DNA of 64,000 nucleotides, taken from assembly GCA_016584305.1 (NCBI GenBank), contig JACEEZ010003546.1:1-64000 (forward strand). Reading direction: 5' to 3'. Positions within the stretch are counted from its first letter, which is position 1. Each line of letters starts with the position of its first letter. The stretch is from Chionoecetes opilio. Its lineage: Eukaryota; Arthropoda; Malacostraca; Decapoda; Majidae. Positions 52,091-63,830 of this stretch are shown piece after piece. The translations under genes were made by a program, and so were the position numbers. Below the pieces are notes generated by a model. That model did no database searches. It saw only the letters and a list, made by a program, of their open reading frames with translations, and had not been told where the DNA came from.

Positions 52091-54185
52091 CATTGAAAAC
52101 ACTACATTTTATGGTTTTATAGCAATATGATATGTAAAACTACTTGTATATATACAATAACGCTACAGTTTAGAAGAAACTATGAAAAACACTTGCAATA
52201 TACTGTTATATCACAATAAATAACCATTTACTCTTCTATTTAATAGCTTAATGTAATGTAAGCTACTTATAGGTGCAAATTATTCTAAAAAGAGGATTTT
52301 ATACTTCAATTTGTAGGAAAACAGCTATATATCACTGATAACTAGCTAAAATCATTGAAAACACTACATTTTATGGGCTTATAGCAATATAATAAGTAAA
52401 ACTACTTGTATATATACAATAACGCTATATTTAGAAGAAACTATGAAAAACGCTTGCAATATACCGTTATATCACAATAAATAACCTCTTACTCTTCTAT
52501 TTAATAGCTTAATGTAATGTAAGCTACTTATAGGTGCAAATTATTCTAAAAAAAGGATTTTATACTTCAATTTGTAGGAAAACAGCTATATATCACCGAT
52601 AAATAGCTAATATCATTGAAAACACTACATTTTATGGGTTTATACCAATATGATAAGTAAAACTACTTGTATATATACAATAACGCTACATTTTACAAGA
52701 AACTAAGAAAAATGCTTGCAATATACCGTTATATCACAATAAATAACCTCCTACTCTTCTATTTAATAGCTGAATGTAATGTAAGCTACTTATAGGTGCA
52801 AATTATTCTAAAAAAAAGAATTTTATACTTCAATTTGTAGGAAAACAGCTATATATCACCGATAAATAGCTAATATCATTGAAAACACTACATTTTATGG
52901 TTTTATAGCAATATGATAAGTAAAAATACTTGTATATATACAATTACGCTACGGTTTACAAGAAACTATGAAAAACGCTTCCAATATACCGTTATATCAC
53001 AATAAATAACCTCTTTCTCTTCTAATTAATAGCTTAATGAAATGTAAGCTACTTATAGGTGCAAATTATTCTAAAAAAAGGATTTTATACTTCAATTTGT
53101 AGGAAAACAGCTATATATCACTGATAACTAGCTAAAATCATTGAAAACACTACATTTTATTGGTTTATAGCAATATAATAAGTAAAACTACTTGTATATA
53201 TACAATAACGCTAGTTTAGAAGAAACTATGAAAAACGCTTGCAATATACCGTTATATCACAATAAATAACCTCTTACTCTTCTATTTAATAGCTTAATGC
53301 AATGTAAGCTACTTATAGGTGCAAATTATTCAAAAAAAAGTATTGTATACTTCAATTTGTAGGAAAACAGCTATATATCACCGATAAATAGCTAAAATCA
53401 TTGAAAACACTACATTTTATGGGTTTATAGCAATAGGATAAGTAAAACTACTTGTATATATACAATAACGCTACAGTTTACAAGAAACTATGAAAAACGC
53501 TTGCAATATACTGTTATATCACAACAAATAACCTCTTACTCTTCTATTTAATAGCTTAATATAATATAAGCTACTTATAGATGCAAATTATTCTAAAAAG
53601 AGGATTTTATACTTCAATTTGTAGGAAAACAGCTATATATCACCGATAAATAGCTAATATCATTGAAAACACTACATTTTATGGGTTTATACCAATATGA
53701 TAAGTAAAAGTACTTGTATATATACAATAACGCTACAGTTTAGAAGAAACTATGAAAAACACTTGCAATATACTGTTATATCACAATAAATAACCATTTA
53801 CTCTTCTATTTAATAGCTTAATGTAATGTAAGCTACTTATAGGTGCAAATTATTCTAAAAAAAGGATTTTATACTTCAATTTGTAGGAAAATAGCTATAT
53901 ATCACTGATAACTAGCTAAAATCATTGAAAACACTACATTTTATGGGTTTATAGCAATATGATAAGTAAAACTACTTGTATATATACAATAACGCTACAG
54001 TTTACAAGAAACTATGAAAAACGCTTGCAATATACCGTTATATCACAATAAATAACCTCTTACTTTTCTATTTATTAGCTTAATGTAATGTAAGCTACTT
54101 TTAGGTGCAAATTATCCTAAAAAAAGGATTGTATACCTGAAATTGTAGGAAAACAGCTATATATCACCGATAACTAGTTAAAATC
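52090..54185. repeat. Clean monomers, start of unit D copy 2
   Basis: About eight clean monomers with mixed classes. Private markers are gggcttatag (52375), cgcttccaatatacc (about 52977), ctaattaat (53022), an acgctagtttagaag deletion (about 53209), ctgttatatcacaac (53512), an agcttaatataatataagc hairpin variant (about 53561), and an aaaatagct class-2-start hybrid (about 53888). These match the noisy copy at 45.4-47.6 kb. The last monomer before the insert has attatcc and tacctgaaattg. Confidence 0.85.
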
Positions 54186-54414
54186 ATTGAAAAGAACACA
54201 TTTTGAGGGTATAATGCATCATCATAAGATAAATACCTTCTATTAATGATATAACACCACAATTAAGAAGAAACTATGAAAAACACGTATAATATACAAT
54301 TGTATCACAATATAGAGTCTCAAACTCTTATTATAAGGCTTACAGTAGTTTTAAAATAGCATTTTCTAACGAAAACAACTATAATTCCAAATTTTGAATT
54401 CTCTATCAAAAAAA

Positions 54415-54868
54415 GGGCTGAATAATGTCAATTTCGACATTTTTTAGCCTTCATAAATACATTAAAACACTGAAAAAAACGTTGTTTTTAAGAATAAATT
54501 GATACATAAATTTCATGACAAATACATATTTTAAGCTCATAATATTGTAAAATATAGTTGTGTAAAGGGCTGAATAATGTCAAATTTCGACATTTTTTAG
54601 GCTTTCAAAATACATTAAAAACTTGAAAAAACGTTGTTTTTAAGATTAAAATTGATACCTAAATTTCATGAAAAATACATATTTTAGCTCATAACATTGT
54701 TAAATATAGTTGTGTAAAAGAGCTGAATATTGTCAAATTTCGACATTATTTAGCCTTTCTAAAATACATTAAAATACTTGAAAAAACATTGTTTTTAAGA
54801 TTAAAATTGAATCTAAATTTCATGATAAATACATATTTTTAGCTATTAATTTTGTAAAATATAGTTGT
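54415..54868. repeat. Three tandem ~152-bp units, insert copy 4
   Basis: Units begin at gggctg (54415), gggctg (54567) and gagctg (54720), giving periods of 152 and 153. Each has the near-palindrome tgtcaaatttcgaca (54578-54592 in unit 2) and a 23-bp imperfect palindrome centred on aacgtt (54622-54644 in unit 2). These are followed by ttgatacctaaatttcatg-type sequence, atacatattt, gctcataa, and tatagttgtgtaaa at the end. Unit 3 ends early at tatagttgt and runs into satellite. The units show no sequence resemblance to the 262-bp monomer that I can see. Confidence 0.9.
54622..54644. repeat. 23-bp imperfect palindrome centred on aacgtt
   Basis: Left arm cttgaaaaaacg and right arm ttgtttttaag are reverse complements except at two pairs. 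It is repeated in each internal unit of the insert at about 152-bp spacing. Such a dyad could be a protein-binding site or hairpin, but nothing in the sequence identifies a function. Confidence 0.75.
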
Positions 54869-54870
54869 AG

Positions 54871-55667
54871 CAAATAAAAAGCTATTTAGCTACAGATATA
54901 AAGAAATATACTTCAATTGTAGAAGAAAAAAAATTCTTCACTGATAACTAGCTAAAATCATTGAAAACACTACATTTTATGGGTTTATAAGCAATATGAT
55001 AGTAAAACTACTTGTATAAATACAATAACGCTACAGTTTACAAGAAACTATGAAAAACGCTTGCAATACCGTTATATCACAATAAATAATCTCTTACTCT
55101 TCTATTTAATAGCTTAATGTAATGTAAGCTACTTATAGGTGCAAATATTCTAAAAAAGGATTGTATACTTCAATTTGTAGGAAAACAGCTATATATCACC
55201 GATAAATAGCTAATATCATTGAAAACACTACATTTTATGGGTTATAGCAATATGATAAGTAAAACTACTTGTATATATACAATAACGCTACAGTTTACAA
55301 GAAACTATGAAAAATGCTTGCAATATACCGTTATATCACAATAAATAACCTCCTACTCTTCTATTTAATAGCTTAATGTAATGTAAGCTACTTATAGGTG
55401 CAAATTATTCTAAAAAAAAGAATTTTATACTTCAATTTGTAGGAAAACAGCTATATATCACCGATAAATAGCTAATATCATTGAAAACACTACCTTCTAT
55501 GGGTTTATAGCAATATGATAAGTAAAGCTACTTGTATATATACAATAACGCTACAGTTTACAAGAAACTATGAAAAACGCTTGCAATATACCGTTATACC
55601 ACAATAAATAACCTCTTACTTTTCTATTTATTAGCTTAATGTAATGTAAGCTACTTATATTTGCTGA
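54871..55667. repeat. Clean monomers between insert 4 and the 6-monomer repeats
   Basis: Three monomers: the remainder of the interrupted one (agaagaaaaaaaattcttcactg), one with attgtatac and gggttatagc, and one with gaattttatac, taccttctatggg and taaagctac. The accttctat monomer also occurs at 62.5 kb, 44.4 kb and 31.05 kb, always followed by a tttgc-joint monomer. Confidence 0.8.
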
Positions 55668-57239
55668 TTATTCTAAAAAATGGATTGTATACCTCAATTT
55701 GTAGGAAAACAGCTATATATCACCGATAAATAGCTAATATCATTGAAAACACTACATTTTATGGTTTTATAGCAATATGATAAGAAAAACTACTTGTATA
55801 TATACAATAACGCTACGGTTTACAAGAAACTATGAAAAACGCTTGCAATATACCGTTATATCACAATAAATAACCTCTTCCTCCTCTATTTAATAGCTTA
55901 ATGTAATGTAAGCTACTTATAGGTGCAAATTATTCGAAAAAGAGGATTTTATACTTCAATTTGTAGGAAAACAGCTATATATCACCGATAAATAGCTAAT
56001 ATAATTGAAAACACTACATTTTATGGTTTTATAGCAATATGATAAGTAAAACTACTTGTATATATACAATAACGCTCCGGTTTACAAGAAACTATGAAAA
56101 ACGCTTGCAATATACCGTTATATCACAATAAATAACCTCTTACTCTTCTATTTAATAGCTTAATGTAATGTTAGCTACTTATAAGTGCAAATAATTCTAA
56201 AAATAGGATTTTATACTTCAATTTGTAGGAAAACAGCTATATATCACAGATAACTAGCTAAAATCATTGAAAACACTACATTTTATGGGTTTATAGCAAT
56301 ATAATAAGTAAAACTACTTGTATATATACAATAACGCTATAGTTTAGAAGAAACTATGAAAAACGCTTGCAATATACCGTTATATCACAATAAATAACCT
56401 CCTACTTTTTTATTTAATAGCTTAATGTAATGTAAGCTACTTATAGGTGCAAATTCTTCTAAAAAGAGGATTTTATACTTCAATTTGTAGGAAAACAGCT
56501 ATATATCACCGATAAATAGCTAATATTATTGAAAACACTACATTTTATGGGTTTATAGCAATATGATAAGTAAAACTACTTGTATATATACAATAACGCT
56601 ACAGTTTACAAGAAACTATGAAAAACGCTTGCAATATACCGTTATATCACAATAAATATCCTAATACTCTTCTATTTATTAGCTTAATGTAATGTAAGCT
56701 ACTTATAGGTACAAATTATTCTAAAAAGAGGATTTTATACTTCAATTTGTAGGAAAACAGCTATATATCACCGATAAATAGCTAATATCATTGAAAACAC
56801 TACATTTTATGGGTTTATGGCAATATGATAAGTGAAACTACTTGTTTATATACAATAACGCTACAGTTTACAAGAAACTATGAAAAACGCTTGCAATATA
56901 CCGTTATATCACAATAAATAACCTCTTACTCTTCTCTTTAATAGCTTAATATAATTTAAGCTACTAATAGGTGCATATTATTCTAAAAAGAGGATTCTAT
57001 ACTTCAATTTGTAGGAAAATAGCTATATATCACTGATAACTAAGTAAAATCATTGAAAACACTACATTTTATGGGTTTATAGCAATATAATAAATAAAAC
57101 TACTTGTATATATACAATAACGCTACAGTTTACAAGAAACTATGAAAAACGCTTGCAATATACCGTTATATCACAATAAATAACCTCTTACTCTTCTATT
57201 TATTAGCATAATGTAATGTAAGCTACTTATAGGTGCAAA
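55668..57239. repeat. 6-monomer higher-order repeat C, copy 1 (1,572 bp)
   Basis: Six monomers in order carry these signatures: (1) aatggattgtatacc, ataagaaaaac, cttcctcctc; (2) cgaaaaagagg, ataattg, gctccgg; (3) ataattctaaaaatagg, cacagataact, gctatag; (4) attcttctaaaaagagg, atatcctaatac; (5) gtacaaatt, tatggcaat, aagtgaaac, then the ataatttaagct hairpin; (6) gtgcatatt, gattctatac, ataactaagta, aataaataaaac. The whole recurs exactly 1,572 bp downstream, that is 6 x 262. Monomers 3 and 6 are class 2 and the rest class 1. Confidence 0.92.
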
Positions 57240-58812
57240 TTATTCTAAAAAAAGGATTGTATACTTCAATTTGTAGGAAAACAGCTATATATCACCGATA
57301 AATAGCTAATATCATTGAAAACACTACATTTTATGGTTTTATAGCAATATGATAAGAAAAACTACTTGTATATATACAATAACGCTACGGTTTACAAGAA
57401 ACTATGAAAAACGCTTGCAATATACCGTTATATCACAATAAATAACCTCTTCCTCCTCTATTTAATAGCTTAATGTAATGTAAGCTACTTATAGGTGCAA
57501 ATTATTCGAAAAAGAGGATTTTATACTTCAATTTGTAGGAAAACAGCTATATATCACCGATAAATAGCTAATATAATTGAAAACACTACATTTTATGGTT
57601 TTATAGCAATATGATAAGTAAAACTACTTGTATATATACAATAACGCTACGGTTTACAAGAAACTATGAAAAACGCTTGCAAATAACCGTTATATCACAA
57701 TAAATAACCTCTTACTCTTCTATTTAATAGCTTAATGTAATGTTAGCTACTTATAAGTGCAAATAATTCTAAAAATAGGATTTTATACTTCAATTTGTAG
57801 GAAAACAGCTATATATCACAGATAACTAGCTAAAATCATTGAAAACACTACATTTTATGGGTTTATAGCAATATAATAAGTAAAACTACTTGTATATACA
57901 CAATAACGCTGTAGTTTAGAAGAAACTATGAAAAACGCTTGCAATATACCGTTATATCACAATAAATAACCTCTTACTTTTTTATTTAATAGCTTAATGT
58001 AATGTAAGCTACTTATAGGTGCAAATTCTTCTAAAAAGAGGATTTTATACTTCAATTTGTAGGAAAACAGCTATATATCACCGATAAATAGCTAAATATC
58101 ATTGAAAACACTACATTTTATGGGTTTATAGCAATATGATAAGTAAAACTAATTGTATATATACAATAACGCTACAGTTTACAAGAAACTATGAAAAACG
58201 CTTGCAATATACCGTTATATCACAATAAATAACCTCTTACTCTTCTATTTATTAGCTTAATGTAATGTAAGCTACTTATTGGTGCAAATTATTCAAAAAA
58301 AAGGATTGTATACTTCAATTTGTAGGAAAACAGCTATATATCACCGATAAATAGCTAATATCATTAAAAACACTACATTTTATGGGTTTATAGCAATATG
58401 ATAAGAAAAACTACTTGCATATATACAATAACGCTACAGTTTAGAAGAAACTATGAAAAACGCTTGCAATATACCGTTATATCACAATAAATAACCTCTT
58501 ACTCTTCTCTTTAATAGCTTAATATAATTTAAGCTACTAATAGGTGCAAATTATTCTAAAAAGAGAATTCTATATTTCAATTTGTAGGAAAATAGCTATA
58601 TATCACTGATAACTAACTAAAATCATTGAAAACACTACATTTTATGGTTTTATAGCAATATGCTAAGTAAAACTACTTGTATATATACAATAACGCTACG
58701 GTTTACAAGAAACTATGAAAAACGCTTGCAATATACCGTTATATCACAATAAATAACCTCTTACTCTTCTATTTAATAGCTTAATGTAATGTAAGCTACT
58801 TATAGGTGCAAA
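57240..58812. repeat. 6-monomer higher-order repeat C, copy 2
   Basis: It has the same six signatures in the same order as 55668-57239, with cttcctcctc at 57450 and ataattctaaaaatagg at 57763, both offset by 1,572. Private differences include gcaaataaccg (about 57680), gtatatacacaataacgctgtag (about 57893), ttattggtgcaaattattcaaaa (about 58278), and gaattctatatttc in monomer 6 followed by an atatgctaag segment (about 58660). That segment and the following monomer match about 50.8-51.2 kb rather than copy 1, so the 3' end looks like a recombination joint. Confidence 0.9.
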
Positions 58813-59245
58813 TTATTCGAAAAAGAGGATTTTATACTTCAATTTGTAGGAAAACAGCTATATATCACCGATAAATAGCTAATATAATTGAAAACACTAC
58901 ATTTTATGGGTTTATAGCATTAGGATAAGTAAAACTACTTGTATATATACAATAACGCTACAGTTTACATTAAACTATGAAAAACGCTTGCAATATACCG
59001 TTATACCACAATAAATAACCTCTTACTCTTCTATTTATTAGCTTAATGTAATGTAAGCTACTTATAGGTGCAAATTATTCTAAAAAAAGGATTTTATACT
59101 TCAATTTGTAGGAAAACAGCTATATATCACCGATAAATAGCTAATATCATTGAAAACACTACATTTTATGGGTTTATAGCAATATGATAAGTAAAACTAC
59201 TTGTATATATACAATAACGCTACAGTTTACAAGAAACTATGAAAA
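58813..59245. repeat. Clean monomers before the deletion-rich patch
   Basis: One monomer has cgaaaaagagg, ataattg, tagcattaggataag and acattaaactatg (about 58813-59075). It matches 50970-51235, where gcattaagataag and cattaaaaactatg are seen. A class-1 monomer follows and is then cut by the noise at about 59246. Confidence 0.8.
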
Positions 59246-60520
59246 ACCTTTCAATATACCGTTAAATCTCAATAATACCTATACTCTCAATTAAATAGAC
59301 TAATTTATTAATAGCTTATAGTGAAATTATTCAAAGGTGATTATTCAAAGTTGTTAAATCACTATTTACGAAAACAGCTATAATACACTTGAAAATACTA
59401 ATTATGGTATAAAACAATTTGTAAGTTAATACTATATTAATAAAACCTGTTTATAATACAAACGCTAGTAAAAATATGCAAATACGCTAATATCATAATA
59501 CACTAAATACTTCTATCTTTATTTAATAGCTAATGTATGTAGCAAATTATAGTGCAAAAAGATTTTAAATAATGAGGAATACTTAATTTAGAAAACAGCT
59601 ATATATCCGATAAAACCTACATTCATTGGTAAACTACATTTATGGAGTTTAAAGATATTGTAATATAAATAAACTACTGTTATATAAAAACATACAAGTT
59701 AAAAACTATGAAAAAAACCTTACTCTTATTTATATAATAACTTACTCATTATAGGTAATTAATTAAAAAGCTTTATAGGTGCAAATTTTGAAAAAAGGAT
59801 TTATACCTACAATTTGTAGAAATATATAACACTAATGCTTATGCATTGAAAAAACTACTTTATATGTTAATAACATAGATTAAAAATACTTGATAAAAAT
59901 AACATACAGTTAAATAACTATAAAAACGCTTCAATATACTTTATCACAAAAATAACTCTTACTTCTAATTAATGCTATTAAATAAGACTATATAATGAAT
60001 TATTCAAAAAAGGGATCTATACTTCAATTGTAGAAAAATGAAACACTATTAATAATAATTGAAAACACTACATTTATAGTTTATAGCAAATAAAGTACAG
60101 CTTTAGAATATAAATAACGCTCAGTTACATAAACTTGAAAAAAGCTTAACTTACCGTTTATTAATAAATAACTCTTACTCTTTATTTAGTTAAATTAATA
60201 AAAATTAAGTTTGCAAATTAATTTAGAAAAAAAGTATATTACATGTAGAAAAGCTATATCATTGAAACATAATATGCTATATCATTAGCAAAATACTAAG
60301 TTAAGTTTATAGCATATGATAAGTAAACTACGTTTATAAAATATAACTACAGTTTCAATAACCTATGAAAATCTTAATATACCTTCATTCATTAAATAAC
60401 TCTATAATTTCATTAATAGTTAATGGCAAATAACTAATATAGTGAATTATTCATAAAGAGGAATTTATACTTAATTGAGGAAAAAGCTAATATCACGAAA
60501 ATAGCTAATCATTGAAAACA
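59246..60520. repeat. Deletion-rich satellite patch
   Basis: Recognisable monomer fragments (gaaactatg-like, acttcaattgtag, caatatgataag) are present but many single bases are missing. Observed text is mostly short AT fragments such as aaacgctagtaaaaatatg and caattaaatagac. Roughly five monomers appear compressed. It is the worst part of the window and losses far exceed gains. No gene or foreign element is discernible. It begins abruptly after gaaaaacc and ends at gaaaacactacattttatgg near 60520. Confidence 0.7.
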
Positions 60521-60657
60521 CTACATTTTATGGTTTATAGCAATATGATAAGTAAAACTACTTGTATATATACAATAACGCTACTTTACAAGAAACTATG
60601 AAAAACGCTTGCAATATACCGTTATACCACAATAAAAAACCTCTTACTCTATTTAAT

Positions 60658-60658
60658 N
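60658..60658. other. Single N at a broken monomer junction
   Basis: The sequence runs ctctatttaat, N, then taaaagacaccgataaatag. About 85-90 bp that normally lie between tatttaat and caccgataaat (hairpin, gtgcaaattattct and acttcaatttgtagg) are absent. This marks an unresolved consensus or assembly join. Confidence 0.9.
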
Positions 60659-60659
60659 T

Positions 60660-63600
60660 AAAAGACACCGATAAATAGCTAATATCATGAAAACACTACT
60701 TTAGGGTTATAGCAAATGTAAGTAAAGTACTTGAATATACAATAACGCTACAGTTTACAAGAAACTATGAATAACGCTTGCAATATACCGTTATATCACA
60801 ATAAATAACCTCTTAATCTTTATTAATAGCTTAATGTAATGTTAGCTACTTATAGGTGCAAATTATTCTAAAAAAAGGATTTTATACTTCAATTTTGTAG
60901 GAAAACAGCTATATATCGCAGATAACTAGCTAAAATCATTGAAAACATACATTTATGGGTTTATAGCAATATAATAAGTAAACTACTTGTATATATACAA
61001 TAATGCTACAGTTTAGAAAAACTATGAAAATTGCTTGCAATATACCGTTATATCACAATAAATAACCTCTTACTCTTTATTTAATAGTTAATGTAATGTA
61101 AGCTACTTATAGGTGCAAATATTCTAAAAAGAGGATTTTATACTCAATTTGTAGGAAAACAGCTATATATCACCGATAAATAGCTAATATCATTGAAAAC
61201 ACTACATTTTATGGGTTTATAGCAATAGGAAAAGTAAAACTACTTGTATATATACAATAACGCTACAGTTTCCATTAAACTATGAAAAACCCTTGCAATA
61301 TACCGTTATATCACAATAAATAACCTCTTACTCTTCTATTTATTAGCTTAATGTAATGTAAGCTACTTATTGGTGCAAATTATACAAAAATAGATTGTAT
61401 ACTTCAATTTGTAGGAAAACAGCTATATATCACCGATATAATAGCTAATATCATTGAAAACACTACATTTTATGGGTTTATAGCAATATGATAAGTAAAA
61501 CAACTTGTATATATACAATAACGCTACAGTTTACAAGAAACTATGAAAAACGCTTGCAATATACCGTTATATCACAATAAATAACCTCTTACTCTTCTAT
61601 TTAATAGCTTCATGTAATGTAAATTCTTATAGGTGCAAATTATTCTAAAAAGAGGATTTTATACTTCAATTTGTAGGAAAACAGCTATATATCACTGATA
61701 ACTAGCTAAAATCATTGAAAACACTACATTTTATGGATTTATAGCAATATAGTAAGTAAAACTACTTGTATATATACAATAACACTACAGTTTAGAACAA
61801 ACTATGAAAAACGCTTGCAATATACCGTTATATCACAATAAATAACCTCTTACTCTTCTATTTAATAGCTAATGTAATGTAAGCTACTTATAGGTGCAAA
61901 TTATTCTAAAAAGAGGATTTTATACTTCAATTTGTAGGAAAACAGCTATATATCACCGATAAATAGCTAATATCATTGAAAACACTACATTTTATGGGTT
62001 TATACCAATATGATAAGTAAAACTACTTGTATATATACAATAACGCTACAGTTTACAAGAAACTATGAAAAACGCTTGCAATATACCGTTATATCACAAT
62101 AAATAACCTCTTACTCTTCTATTTATTAGCTTAATGTAATGTAAGCTACTTATAGGTGCAAATTATTCTAAAAAAAGGATTGTATACTTCAATTTGTAGG
62201 AAAACAGCTATATATCACCGATAAATACCTAATATCATTGAAAACACTACATTTTATGGGTTTATAGCAATATGATAAGTAAAAGTACTTGTATATATAC
62301 AATAACGCTACAGTTTACAAGAAACTATGAAAAATGCTTGCAATATACCGTTATATCACAATAAATAACCTCCTACTCTTCTATTTAAAAGCTTAATGTA
62401 ATGTAAGCTACTTATGGGTGCAAATAATTCTAAAAAAAAGAATTTTATACTTCAATTTGTAGGAAAACAGCTATATATCACCGATAAATAGCTAATATCA
62501 TTGAAAACACTACCTTCTATGGGTTTATAGCAATATGATAAGTAAAGCTACTTGTATATATACAATAACGCTACAGTTTACAAGAAACTATGAAAAACGC
62601 TTGCAATATACCGTTATACCACAATAAATAACCTCTTACTTTTCTATTTATTAGCTTAATGTAATGTAAGCTACTTATATTTGCAAATTATTCTAAAAAA
62701 AGGATTGTATACTTCAATTTGCAGGAAAACAGCTATATATCACCGATAAGTAGCTAATATCATTGAAAACACTACATTTTATGGTTTTATAGCAATATGA
62801 TCAGAAAAACTACTTGTATATATACAATAACGCTACAGTTTACAAGAAACTATGAAAAACGCTTGCAATATACCGTTATATCACAATAAATAACCTTTTA
62901 CTCTTTTATTAATAGCTTAAGTAATGTAAGCTACTTATAGGTGCAAATTATTCTAAAAAGAGATTTTATACCTCAATTTGTAGGAAAATAGCTATATATC
63001 ACCGATAAATAGCTAATATCATTGAAAAACACTACATTTTATGGGTTTATACCAATATGATAAGTAAAAGAACTTGTATATATACAATAACGCTACAGTT
63101 TAAAAGAAACTATGAAAAACGCTTGCAATATACCGTTATATCACAATAAATAACCTCTTACTCTTCTATTTAATAGCTTAAAGTAATGTTAGCTACTTAT
63201 AAGTGCAAATTATTCTAAAAAAAGGATTGTATATTTTAAATTTGTAGGAAAACAGCTATATATCACAGATAAACTAGCTAAAATCATTGAAAACACTACA
63301 TTTATGGGTTTATAGCAATATAATAAGTAAAACTACTTGTATATATACAATATCGCTATAGTTTAGAAGAAATTATAAAAAAAACGCTTGCAATATACCG
63401 TTATATCACAATAAATAACCTCTTACTCTTTTATTTAATAGCTTAATGTAATGTAAGCTACTTATAGGTGCAAATTATTCTTAAAAGAGGATTTTATACT
63501 TCAATTTGTAGGAAAACAGCTATATATCACCGATAAATAGCTAATATCATTGAAAACACTACATTTTATGGGTTTATAGCAATATGATAAGTAAAACTAC

Positions 63601-63830
63601 TTGTATATATACAATAACGCTACAGTTTACAAGAAACTATGAAAAACGCTTGCAATATACCGTTATATCACAATAAATAACCTCTTACTCTTCTATTTAT
63701 TAGCTTAATGTAATGTAAGCTACTTATTGGTGCAAATTATTCAAAAAAAAAGGATTGTATACATCAATTTTTAGGAAAACAGCTATATATCACGAAAAAT
63801 AGCTAATATCATTGAAAACACTACATATTA
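60660..63830. repeat. Mostly clean satellite monomers, mixed classes
   Basis: About twelve monomers, lightly noisy before 60840 and clean after. The 62160-62950 series (attgtatac with aatacctaat, then gaattttatac with taccttctatggg and ataccacaataaat, then tttgc-joint with caatatgatcagaaaaac) repeats the arrangement after insert 4 (55150-55900) but without any composite insert upstream. Class-2 monomers with tttagaag or tttagaac alternate with class-1. No gene is seen. Confidence 0.82.

Larger units (their letters stand above)
54186..54870. repeat. Composite satellite unit 4 (cleanest): diverged half-monomer plus insert
   Basis: This is the best-preserved copy. The half-monomer at 54186-54360 aligns to the satellite with many substitutions (gagggtataatgcatcatc, aattaagaagaaactatg, aacacgtataatatac, tgtatcacaatatagagtc, ataaggcttacagtag). 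At tagcattttctaacg (about 54356) it passes into the insert, whose candidate ends are acaactata (54375-54383) and tatagttgt (54860-54868), a 9-base inverted pair. After that agcaaat resumes the monomer, followed by acttcaattgtag. The monomer element gtgcaaat is therefore represented on both sides of the insert, which resembles a target-site duplication. The compound unit is about 525 bp longer than a normal monomer. No protein-coding capacity is seen, and the element type is unknown. Confidence 0.9.

Noticed and set aside
54375..54868. Assigning the insert to a named transposon superfamily such as hAT from the 8-9 base flank repeat
   Set aside because: The flank match is imperfect and offset from the inverted ends, and there is no transposase or diagnostic terminal sequence.
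59246..60520. Non-satellite unique DNA or a gene
   Set aside because: Enough monomer landmarks survive in order to show it is satellite with many missing bases.
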